Source of the DNA: Antedon mediterranea
Lineage: Eukaryota; Echinodermata; Crinoidea; Comatulida; Antedonidae
Direction: 5' to 3'
Assembly: GCF_964355755.1 (NCBI RefSeq)
Contig: NC_092675.1
Coordinates: 30,962,912 to 31,026,911, forward strand
DNA: 64,000 nt
Shown here: positions 35,381 through 45,900 of the stretch, piece after piece
Layout of the letters: each line of letters opens with the position of its first letter
Numbering within the stretch: the stretch's first letter is position 1
Program-made: the position numbers and the translations under genes
Notes under the pieces: model-generated
Databases searched by the model: none
Told to the model about the DNA's origin: nothing
The model's input: only the letters and a program-made list of their open reading frames with translations

Positions 35381-37315
35381 ATGTACGTGACATTTGCACT
35401 CATTCTTATACTAGTTCCAAATGGAATTTTGTCAGCCGAAAGTGTTATCGGCACAGAACCGGAAAAAGTACTCGTGAAACCAGTAAATACTAAATGTGAC
35501 AATGAAAAGGCCACAGATACAACAACTACGAAAAGTTCAGGATGTGTTGTGAGTGGTGATACAAAGGATTCAGATGAAAAACGAGGAAATTATTTTCAAC
35601 GTTTGCAAAAGGATACAAAAGAAATTAGCGACGACAAGGAAGACGACAAACGGGCCAACTATCACCGTCGACTAAGAAGTGACGGTGACGACGTTGAGAA
35701 GGAACCTGAAAAACGCGGCAATTTCCATCGACGTCTAAGAATGGATGAAACGGACATGGCGGCAAATAAAAGAGCAAATGACTTTGACGAAAGCGAGATG
35801 ACAGAAGAAGAAAAGAGAGCAAATTACTTTCGGCGTCCAAGGCCACGAGCGGCGGACGAAAGCGAGATGACAGAAGAGGAAAAGAGGGCAAATTACTTTC
35901 AGCGTCCAAGGCCACGAGCAGCGGACGAAAGCGAGATGACAGAAGAGGAAAAGAGAGCAAATTACTTTCGGCGTCCACGGCCACGAGCAGCGGACGAAAG
36001 CGAGATGACAGAAGAGGAAAAGAGAGCAAATTACTTTCGGCGTCCAAGGCCACGAGCGGCGGACGAAAGCGAGATGACAGAAGAGGAAAAGAGAGCCAAT
36101 TACTTTCGGCGTCCAAGGCCACGAGCGGCGGACGAAAGCGAGATGACAGAAGAGGAAAAGAGAGCCAATTACTTTCGGCGTCCAAGGCCACGAGCGGCGG
36201 ACGAAAGCGAGATGACAGAAGAGGAAAAGAGAGCAAATTACTTTCGGCGTCCAAGGCCACGAGCGGCGGACGAAAGCGAGATGACAGAAGAGGAAAAGAG
36301 GGCAAATTACTTTCGGCGTCCAAGGCCGCGATCGGCGGACGAAAGCGAGATGACAGAAGAGGAAAAGAGAGCCAATTACTTTCGGCGTCCAAGGCCGCGA
36401 GCAGCGGACGAAAGCGACATGACAGAAGAGGAAAAGAGAGCCAATTATTTTCGGCGTCCAAGGCCACGAGCATCGGACGAAAGCGAGATGACAGAAGAAG
36501 AAAAGAGGGCAAATTACTTTCGGCGTCCAAGGCCACGAACGGCGGACGAAAGCGAGATGACAGAAGAGGAAAAGAGGGCAAATTACTTTCGGCGTCCAAG
36601 GCCACGAGCGGCGGACGAAAGCGAGATGACAGAAGAGGAAAAGAGGGCAAATTACTTTCGGCGTCCAAGGCCGCGATCGGCCGACGAAAGCGAGATGACA
36701 GAAGAGGAAAAGAGAGCCAATTATTTTCGGCGCCCAAGGCCACGAGCGGCGGACGAAAGCGAGATGACAGAAGAGGAAAAGAGAGCAAATTACTTTGACG
36801 AAAGCGAGATGACAGAAGAGGAAAAGAGAGCAAATTACTTTCGGCGTCCAAGGCCGCGAGCGGCGGACGAAAGCGAGATGACAGAAGAAGAAAAGAGAGC
36901 AAATTACTTTCGGCGTCCAAGGCCACGAGCGGCGGACGAAGGCGAGATGACAGAAGAGGAAAAGAGAGCAAATTACTTTCGGCGTCCAAGGCCACGAGCG
37001 GCGGAAGAAAGCGATATGACAGAAGAGGAAAAGAGGGCAAATTACTTTCGGCGTCCAAGGCCACGAGCGGCGGACGAAAGCGAGATGACAGAAGAGGAAA
37101 AGAGAGCCAATTACTTTCGGCGTCCAAGGCCTCGAGCGGCGGAAGAAAGCGATATGACAGAAGAGGAAAAGAGGGCAAATTACTTTCGGCGTCCAAGGCC
37201 GCGATCGGCGGACGAAAGCGAGATGACAGAAGAGGAAAAGAGAGCCAATTATTTTCGCCGTCCTCGTCCACGTCCACGAAAAGATACAAAAGCTGTAGCT
37301 GAAGAGAATAATTAA
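35381..37315 (+). CDS. multi-copy neuropeptide precursor (echinoderm AN-peptide type)
   Basis: Secreted prohormone, 644 aa, encoded by one exon. The ATG at 35381 was chosen because it follows a strong acceptor (CTTTTCTAG ending 35370) and starts a signal peptide (MYVTFALILILVPNGILSA, 1-19). After a spacer with two Cys come, each after Lys-Arg: GNYFQRLQK, ANYHRRLR, GNFHRRLR and a short ANDF unit. Then follow 20 units of 23 residues: ANYFRRPRPR (once ANYFQRPRPR), an acidic spacer (mostly AADESEMTEEE), and KR. A 15-residue unit lacking RRPRPRAA sits after the fourteenth. The 21st peptide copy ends PRKDTKAVAEENN and stop. KR sites fit prohormone convertase cleavage; there is no Gly for amidation. 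The N-terminal Ala-Asn and layout fit the AN peptides described in sea urchins; that match is from memory. Poly(A) signals at 37361 and 37377. Long open frames on the opposite strand are shadows. Confidence 0.9.
   Translation: MYVTFALILILVPNGILSAESVIGTEPEKVLVKPVNTKCDNEKATDTTTTKSSGCVVSGDTKDSDEKRGNYFQRLQKDTKEISDDKEDDKRANYHRRLRSDGDDVEKEPEKRGNFHRRLRMDETDMAANKRANDFDESEMTEEEKRANYFRRPRPRAADESEMTEEEKRANYFQRPRPRAADESEMTEEEKRANYFRRPRPRAADESEMTEEEKRANYFRRPRPRAADESEMTEEEKRANYFRRPRPRAADESEMTEEEKRANYFRRPRPRAADESEMTEEEKRANYFRRPRPRAADESEMTEEEKRANYFRRPRPRSADESEMTEEEKRANYFRRPRPRAADESDMTEEEKRANYFRRPRPRASDESEMTEEEKRANYFRRPRPRTADESEMTEEEKRANYFRRPRPRAADESEMTEEEKRANYFRRPRPRSADESEMTEEEKRANYFRRPRPRAADESEMTEEEKRANYFDESEMTEEEKRANYFRRPRPRAADESEMTEEEKRANYFRRPRPRAADEGEMTEEEKRANYFRRPRPRAAEESDMTEEEKRANYFRRPRPRAADESEMTEEEKRANYFRRPRPRAAEESDMTEEEKRANYFRRPRPRSADESEMTEEEKRANYFRRPRPRPRKDTKAVAEENN
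35819..37270 (+). repeat. 69-bp coding tandem repeat of the neuropeptide precursor
   Basis: Each unit is 69 bp (23 codons), starting GCAAATTACTTTCGGCGTCC or a close variant. DNA identity between units is very high, including at silent sites. The few differences (GCG/GCA/ACG/TCG for the residue after RPRPR, GAG/GAC for Glu/Asp, CCG/CCA) are shared by non-adjacent units, which points to exchange between units. Confidence 0.92.
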
Positions 37316-37331
37316 CAAAACATTTGAACAA

Positions 37332-38029
37332 TTACGTCATCCAAATATTATGACGTCAAAAATAAACTATTAAAAAATAAAACAAATCTGTTATTATGAA
37401 TTATGAAAATTATCTCTGTGGTAGCAGTGTTAGTGATGAAAAAAATCCGATAAACGACGAGTATTTTTCTATTAGACTAAAGTATTAGTAGGCCTAGACA
37501 AAAATGAATCGTGAATTTTAGAAAATGTATTAATGACATTCACATACAATTCATTTGTTTTGTTCTTGTTGTATAATGTTGTAGACCGCAAGTGTGTCAC
37601 GAGAGACATTCAGATTCATCGCCCTGTTAGATACTACCCAAGCAGACAATAGGGTGGGGGATATGTGAAGAAATTAAATCAATACGTCATGATACGCATT
37701 TAAGAAAGTTGTAAATAGAAAACTTAAATTTAAATATGTATATTGCAATATAAAAATATTTTAAATTGATTAATTTATTAACTAAATAATGTGTAAATGT
37801 TAATTAATGTAAAGAATAAGATGCTCTATAATGTGTGATTGTGTTAGACGATAGTCCTGTGTTGAAATGACGTAATAAAATGTTGATGCAATTGCGTAAC
37901 GTGTCAGTTTGCTCGTTGAAAGCGCTATCTCATCAAATGACGTCACAAATTCGGTTGTTTTATTTTGTTAATCTTTACGACCCCGATTTATCGTAAGGAC
38001 TCTCTCTATGGTTATGCTTTATTACGTCA
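37332..38029. promoter_or_regulatory. cluster of CRE-like sites downstream of neuropeptide gene
   Basis: Two perfect TGACGTCA palindromes (37351-37358, 37938-37945) and four one-off variants: TTACGTCA (37332, 38022), ATACGTCA (37682), TGACGTAA (37868). The first two sites lie in the 3' UTR. A regulatory role is an inference from motif density only. Confidence 0.3.
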
Positions 38030-39849
38030 TCAAGTTCATTAATATATCCCATAATGTTCGACCAATTTTGTAACAAAGTTTACAAAACTTTTCCAACAAT
38101 CTCAAAAGAATGCCAAAGGGATTGTTGTTGAGCGTGATGAGAAGAAGCGGGAAAATCTTGAATTTTGAGGTACAAACAAAACGAACCATGCAATCTTCGT
38201 CGTAACCAACTCGCTAAGCATCCGTGTCGAATTCTCATATTGCTCAATATTAAAGTCGACACATACTCAATGTTTCGGTTCATTTCCTTAACTTCAGCTA
38301 AATAGCTCTTTCAGAAAAGAAAATTTATCTTTTATAAACTTACTAAAATGAAATTGAAAATTCTTTTCTATATAATTCAAATCTCTAAATTTCAGCAATG
38401 TTAATGCTATGTATAGTTTTTGTTTGTGTTGTATGATCGGATGCGTGTGCAGTTTTAATATCGCGTTAGTAACGCACATTAGTGAGTTTTCATAATAAAG
38501 CAAATTAGTCTACATGTATATCTTAAGGCAAATGAAACTAAGTTGAACAAACAAATCATGTCGAATCCATCGCTTTAGTGAAGGAAATCTCATATCGTTT
38601 GACACATTTTCATTAATTTAACTGCCTAGATTGTTGGAGACTTTCGCCAAAATGTCATCGGATACTATCAAATCAAATCAAATGATGCGGACGGACGGTC
38701 CGTATCTAGAACGCGTACACATATTTTGTAACGTATGGCAATAATATCGCACGCCAAAGCATAATGACGTTTCCGGGCGATAATTGAGAGTAAACAAAAC
38801 TGAATCGTCATTTAAAAAACGTATTTTAAGCAATAAAGGTTTAATATAGTTGGCCTCCTAAGTCCTTTCATTACAGATTAGTACGACGTAACAGTACGTT
38901 GATCTTTAATTGCATGATGCTCTTCAAATTAGAAATAGAAAACAAATTACAATACACTTAGAGATGTTTGAAAAAGGATTCTGTTTGCGCTCTGAATGTT
39001 ACGATGGGAAGACGATGGTTGTTGTGCTACTAATTAAAAACCCCACTCTTTGCCCCTCCTAGTTCACGTACCGTTCGTTTATAATGTTATGGTATGCTTA
39101 AATATTTAATCTATTGTTAGTCCATTCTTTCGACTCTCTCATACCACTGTTAAACAATGTATCACCTGGTGCATATAACCCGGCTCAATTAAGGGAGCTA
39201 TTTGAAAGCAAACATTGCGGGTAAAATTGACACACCGCCCGCCCCACCACATACACGCGAACAACACAGGCACTTTTTATTCCAAAATAATAATAAGTAG
39301 TTTAGTGCTGCGAGTACCTGATGCATGTGAATGCACAAATTATCTATAAATTAATGAAGTTGTATTTAAAATCGTTGGTTTTATTGATGGTATCCCACAC
39401 TAATGGCACATAACTATACAACTTGATTACTTTTCATCCCCAATGATGTGTGTTTAATCGCCGCTATTGCATTACCAACCAAATCACCTCCCCACAGACC
39501 ACATCAACTCTTTTATCAGTTTTTTTTTCGTTAAGGAAAATGAGTATTCGAAAGGGAATGTAGTAGTTGTCATGCATAACTTCCAGTTGACTCGTATCCT
39601 ATATTTTAATGTTGAGCACCTTTAGTGAATCAATAGTTGTATTTATTTATCTCATTAAATGTACATCATCTGTTTTCAAACGAAGAAGCTCAACGATAAT
39701 GATACAGTTATCATAATGATAGATAACTTTATTTAGAGCTTTCATTTGAACCTTTCAATATGCTCGTTGGACCTATCCAAACAATTCACCCACATCGGGC
39801 CAAAACCGCTAAATATACCTCATTAAATTTCTAAATTTAAAAAAATCTA

Positions 39850-40017
39850 TTATTACGGTGTCCAGTCAGTCAGAGCTTAAACACAAGGGCACTAGAACAT
39901 GTAAATTATTACGGTGTCCAGTCAGTCAGAGCTTAAACACAAGGGCACTAGAACATGTAAATTATTACGGTGTCCAGTCAGTCAGAGCTTAAACACAAGG
40001 GCACTAGAACATGTCAA
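39850..40017 (+). repeat. 56-bp tandem repeat, 3 copies
   Basis: Three nearly identical copies of a 56 bp unit beginning TATTACGGTGTCCAGTCAGT and ending CACTAGAACATGTAAAT. Intergenic. Confidence 0.93.
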
Positions 40018-40919
40018 TTATAATGCTGTTGTATGGTATTCAAAACACTGAGCGGATGGAGACGTATCACGTGTTTGCACTAAGAACAATACTGTAGTGG
40101 GACGACCAAAAGAAAACTAAAGATTAAGAATTGTGAAAATGTGAAAGGTGTGTTACGGGCAGAGCTCAAGACATGGAGCAAATCGTGGACAAGAAACAGG
40201 TAGTAGGCCTATTATAGTGAGAGGTTTGGTTTTTTTTTACGAGATTGAGGCAGGCAGATTGTGTATTCTGTTGAGTCGTCGCTGTTTAACCTATAACTTG
40301 TAAAATATACTTGTGTTAGAAATTGAATTGCATCTGCAGTGTTAAAATGAGAAAGACGAAAACCTGTTGAAATAGTATAACAGCGATAAGAGATAGATAG
40401 ATTATTAAACACTTAGGATGATGGGAAATGTAATTTGAGATCCGATATCAATGATGCTAATCCTAAGCTTTCACGTTTTTATTACAAAGTCATCTTCTAA
40501 TTTGTCACATCACGTGTTATCGTGCTAAATATAACCCGCGTGCGTGGGCCTGGTAATGACATTACTTTCTCATTATTCTGTTTGGCGCTTCACATAGATA
40601 CTTATAATCACTTAATTTATGATGTCATGGAATAAGATAGGGAAATTCCCTAAGTGGGGCCCGACGGCTAGAGCAAGGGGATAAACGAAAGGAATGATTA
40701 CGAGCTGTTATGCCTTAAGATTAATTAGTTAACCGATATGTATGTGGAACGATAGTCATTATTCGATAATTCCACATAATCAACAAGCACAAATTGTCGA
40801 ATATAAGGCGTCTTCCTGAAATCGACACTAATATTTCATTATTTTTCATGTCAACGGCAACTTAAGCCTATAGCAATTCTGAACGAAGCCTATTTCAACA
40901 TAGGTCTGAAAACAACTTT

Positions 40920-41290
40920 TATTGTGCGATAATATTGCTATATATTGCGTTATAATCATCTTAATAGAGTGTTTGTAACCAGTTATGTCGAAAAAGAAAA
41001 GGGTCGAAATTTGGCCAATTTTGGAGAAAAAAAACCTGTACTATTAGTACAGGGATTTTGTCGGAAAATGGCCAAAATATCCACTTTTTAAAAGTCAATC
41101 ATTGTGCGATAATATTGCTATATATGCGCATATATTGCGTTATCATAATCTTATAGAGTGTTTGTAATCAGTTATGTCGAAGAATAAAAAGGGTGGAAAG
41201 GGATTTTGACAAATGGCCAAAATATGACCTTTTGAATATTCAATTACCGTACATTACGCGATAATGTGCTATATACTGTATTCGCATACT
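40920..41290 (+). repeat. diverged tandem duplication, about 180 bp unit
   Basis: ATTGTGCGATAATATTGCTA occurs at about 40921 and 41101, followed in both by a TTGCGTTAT-ATC block and AGAGTGTTTGTAA-CAGTTATG. A third, shorter version starts near 41257 (ACGCGATAATGTGCTATA). Copies differ by indels. Confidence 0.7.
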
Positions 41291-41317
41291 GTATATCAAC
41301 AAATGACCAAAATAAGT

Positions 41318-41458
41318 AAAGCTGTCTACACTATCAAACTAGTTTGACAAAAGAAGTGGGATGTGCCTAAATATGGTAGTGATATAACATTATCATGTCC
41401 ATATATGTGCACATCACATTTTTGTCACATCAAGTTTGATAGTGTAAACAGAGTTTAA
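41318..41458. mobile_element. MITE family A, copy 3
   Basis: Ends AAGCTGTCTACACTATCAAA and AAGTTTGATAGTGTAAACAG, interior CCTAAATATGGTAGTGATAT and CATATATGTGCACATCACAT. About 140 bp; no coding capacity. Confidence 0.8.
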
Positions 41459-42719
41459 GTTTGTCTACATATGGAAATCTCATCAATCATTAAACCTTGA
41501 ATAGTGTAAGTACAAAGTAATACTGTACTGTAATGCCTCTGAAAGATTACTTTATGGGGATTTGTTGTTGCTGCTGTTACGATCACCAATTTGTGGTCAC
41601 CACCCTACGCCACCAATATCGTAATCAATATTGAATGAGCAATGTCTTTTTACAAGCAAAAGTTCTTCTTGAGAAAAATTGATATAGGTGTTAATTATGT
41701 ATGTGTTATTAGTAAGCACCAGGGGGGTTACATTAAGTGGTCATATGTTCACATGCCCGAGGCTCTACAATTATGATGTTAAGACATTAAGTATTTCTGC
41801 ATTAAGGTTTTGACATCAAACGCTGATTCTCATACTAATTCTCGTAGCTTATTTACTTATTGTTAAAATTTAGATAACACAAATCAAACCAATGCCATAG
41901 GCTCCTTTACAATTTCACTTTTTACTTTTTCTAATAGAAATTCATTCAATGTTGTGCTTTTAAATAATAATCATTTTAGAGTAACTATTAATAGTAACAG
42001 TTCACACAGATCTAATATATGCATTCTGTTACTGAAAAGAAAAATATTGTATTACACATGTTGTACTGCATCTCTATCTCTACAGAGTTCTTGCAACAGA
42101 GGCATTACGGTACGAATAAAAGACAAAAATCTTACTATTTAAAATAAAAACAAAAACAACCAGATACCAGTATTTTTACTTATAATGTTTTTGAAATAAA
42201 TTATACAAAATTAACTTCTAATACATATTAAAACAAATTCAAAAACTAAATTAATGAAATAAATTCTGTTAAAAATAATACAATTTTCTGTATGTTCAGC
42301 TTATAATGTTTTATTTAGTAAAAGAGCCATGACAGCAGTATACATATTAAACAGTGATTTTTACTAAACACATAATTGAACCTTGTTTAGAAGTGAAACT
42401 AATGTTGTTATACTTTACTCGGCGGGCCTTCTTTACTAAATCTAATTTTATCTGCTTATATTATGAATTTTATATTTGACTTTCTTACAAAAAATTATTG
42501 TCTAGCAGTCTGAACCAAACATAATAGAGCATTTGTACATATATAATCAATAAGTTGATGTAGCATGATTATTTTCTACAAATTGCATACGTAATTGTTT
42601 TTATAGTAATGAATACAAAACTAAATGAAAGCAAAAGTGTAACAGTTTTAAGAGTTGAGTTTCATAATACTGAAATGTTTTTTAACAATACACCAGTTGT
42701 ATTAATTATGTCTTAATAC

Positions 42720-42895
42720 TTTGTAGAATAGACGTCTGTTCACACAGCATTGTAGCAGGAGTTTGGAGCATTCTTATGAAATAAGAAGTTTGTAGACTAG
42801 ACGTCTGTTCACACAGCATTGTAGCAGGAGTTTGGAGCATTCTTATGAAATAAAAAGTTTGTAGACTAGACGTCTGTTCACACAGCATTGTAGTA
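42720..42895 (-). repeat. 69-bp tandem repeat in FZR1 3' UTR region
   Basis: Unit of 69 bp containing GACGTCTGTTCACACAGCAT and GGAGTTTGGAGCATTCTTAT; two full copies and one partial. It starts 40 bp beyond the FZR1 stop codon in transcript direction, so it is probably transcribed as 3' UTR. The transcript end was not located. Confidence 0.85.
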
Positions 42896-42934
42896 TGAGT
42901 TAGTATTCATTTGATACATCCTGCCTACTATTAG

Positions 42935-45900
42935 TTACCTGATGTGATTTAGTAGGTTCAAAACAGACTTTGATTCCTGAGTAAAAAAACAGAACATTCT
43001 GGTATTCAAAATAAGCAAGAATAAAACTTGTAAATCACAAAAATACATTTAAATAAATACAGATCTATTAAACACAATTTGATTTCAGTATAATTAGTAT
43101 TATTCATGCGGTTATTTTGATAAATTTGTATTAGAATTTATAAATTTTGTAACTTTGATCAAGTCATTTCAATTTTTAAATCCCTCTTCTCAATGTTTTA
43201 TTACCTGTATAATTTGTTTATTTCTTTTTTAATGTATTAGCAAACAAATTCAGCCATTATTATTATACCAAAATAAATAGTAGTAGTTTATATCATGTAT
43301 TAAGCTCTGTTTACACTATCAAACTAGTTTGACAAAAAAATGTGATGTACCTAAATATGGTAGTGATATGCCCAAATATAGTAGTGTTATGACCTCATCA
43401 TGTCCATATATGGGCACATCACATTTATTGTCACAATAATAATAATAATAAATTATGATAGTTTGGACAGAGCTTTAAGTGTGATTTAAATGCAATTATT
43501 TCTATCGCAATGACTTTCATTTGTTTATTCTTTATAACAATTATTAATGATTCAAAATAGTAGTGGGAATCAGGTGTAATGTAATGCCTACTTTTATTAA
43601 ATAGTGCCGTGTGCATAATAGTGCCGTGTGCATAATAACATTGTAATCATTATGCGCACATGCATCATCACCTTGTTACAAGTTTTTAGTTATCAAATTT
43701 GGGTAAAAAAAGTCAAGCATTTGAAAATTAAGGTTGATGATGATGTAGATTGAAGTATTACAGAGTGCATTTCATAAAAGACAAATGATATATGATTATT
43801 ATACAATGTATGTTGCTTAAAGTAAGTAAAATAAATATTATTATAATATACAATGTATGTTACTTAAAGTAAGTAAAATGAATATTAGTTAGTTAGTTTT
43901 TCATTTATCTGTTTTTGTTTCTCAAAGCAAACATAATTTCTATGTATATTTTATATGCAAATGACAATAAATAGAAGTAATGTTCCACCGATGAATAAAC
44001 ATACTGTTGTATACAGTGGCAGTGTTATGAATAAAAATGTTATTCATTATTTATTGATATTGTAATAATAATATTTTGCTTCATATTTAAAATTCCTGTC
44101 ATCTCACCATTATATAAAGTCTACTACTACTGCCATTTATCTTATTTACAGCAATTGCTACTCAATGTCCGAATATTTCTCATATTATTTACATATTATT
44201 TTGACGTATTGCAATATTCCGTTGTTATAAATCTTGATTTAATGGATTCAAGTTGGCCCTGTTCTGAATACCAATAAGAGGTTTGGTTCTAATTGAATTT
44301 AAACATTGCCAACATTACTATTATTACTTTATCCAATACACGGCTATCTTGTTTCTTTCAATCAAATTTAAACACCGCAAACATGGTTACTGCTTCTTTC
44401 AATTGAATTTAAACATCGCAAACATGATTATATCGTTTTATTCTTTTTTGCAAATTTACAAATAAGAGTTATTATTATTAAACTCTCTAAACCCTTTGGG
44501 AATTTAAGAAAACTAAAACATAAACGAAAGAATTCTATAAAAAGGAGGAATTAATAACTTCAACTTACCTTAGTTGACCTAGATTTGCTAAAAACGTTCC
44601 AGAAGCGTAAAGTTTCGTCCCCCGCCCCGGTAACTATGGCTTCACCATCGGGAGACATTGCCTGCATAAATTAATAAATAAAAATGTATCAAATAACTTA
44701 GTATTGATTTTAAAGATGTTAAAGCTATATATCAATATAGTTCTGAATTTCAAATGTTACAAAATTGTTTTTTTTTTTCAAGTTAATTATTTTTTTGTGA
44801 ATTGAGAAATTATGTGATGTGAAATTAAAATGATAACATACTGTATTCAACAAAAATATGGTACAATACATAGAATTGAGGAGGAAATAATACATTTTAA
44901 TAAATAAATAATACATTTAATAATACATACTCAACACAGACAAACAAACATGTGTATCCATTGAAATGTACAACATGATGATGTGAAGTTGTGATAACAT
45001 AAATAACATTCAGATTGATATCACATTAATGTCAGGCTGTAGTTGTTGAAGCTCATGTTTCTTAATTACATACTGATGATTCAATTACAAAAAATAGAAA
45101 TAAGCATCTCCTTAACCTTTTCAACTACGATTCTTGACAGTAACATTGGCAAGCTGATTTAGTTGACTTTATTGCTGCACCATACATACATTTGTTGGTT
45201 GCTGTCTTTGGAGGCTATGTTGATCAGTTCATATACATTCTCATTTGTATTGTAATCATTAGAGACACATTGGGCCAGTAAAAATAATGCAAAATATCAC
45301 GTTTAAATCTACTTACCAGATACAAGACACGATATGAATGGCCAGTAAGTTTAGCTACTTGTACCAAGGATGGGTATTTCCACACTAATATCTGATTCTG
45401 TGAGTAACCATGTGTGCTAACCTGAAACAAAAAAATGTACATTTTAATACGCTATATTCTATTATATTTTTTACTGAGGTAAACATAATGTTGAATGGGC
45501 ATTGATTTGATTTGATTTGAGGCCAAAAACTGGTGAGACAAGGTACAATAGATTAATACCTGTAAAAATATAACATTGTTTTGATGCCAAAAACTGGTGA
45601 GAATACTATATTAAATCACTCCATATATAAAATATACATGCCCATTATATAACATACAAAGGTATAAACAAGGTATATAAAATTATAACATAGAATATGT
45701 TTAAACTCCCTATAGAGTTTATTTGCTAAAGTTGTTAGTAATGTAAGAATCATAACTATCGGGATAATTACAGCAGCCAATGTAAATATGTACCACAAAT
45801 TTAGTGACCTAAAGAAAATGGTAAATTTGTGAAAGTTAAAAAAAAAGGTAAGATGGAAAGCCTATATGTTAGGTTATTTTCAAATGGTATTAAAAAGATA

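Larger units (their letters stand above)
37316..42934. other. region between neuropeptide gene and FZR1 3' end
   Basis: No exon recognised. It contains the neuropeptide 3' UTR (to about 37400), a cluster of CRE-like sites (37332-38029), a 56-bp triplet repeat (39850-40017), a diverged duplication (40920-41290), MITE family A copy 3 (41318-41458) and, at its right end, the FZR1 3' UTR on the - strand with a 69-bp repeat (42720-42895). The genes on either side converge. Confidence 0.6.

Noticed and set aside
35625-37331. 568- and 527-codon open frames on the - strand opposite the neuropeptide precursor
   Set aside because: They arise because the 69-bp repeat is a multiple of 3 with no stop in these frames. 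The + strand has a signal peptide, an acceptor and convertase sites; the - strand frames have none.
38080-38283. 67-codon - strand frame near the neuropeptide gene
   Set aside because: No recognised family, signal peptide or splice context; length is within expectation for chance.
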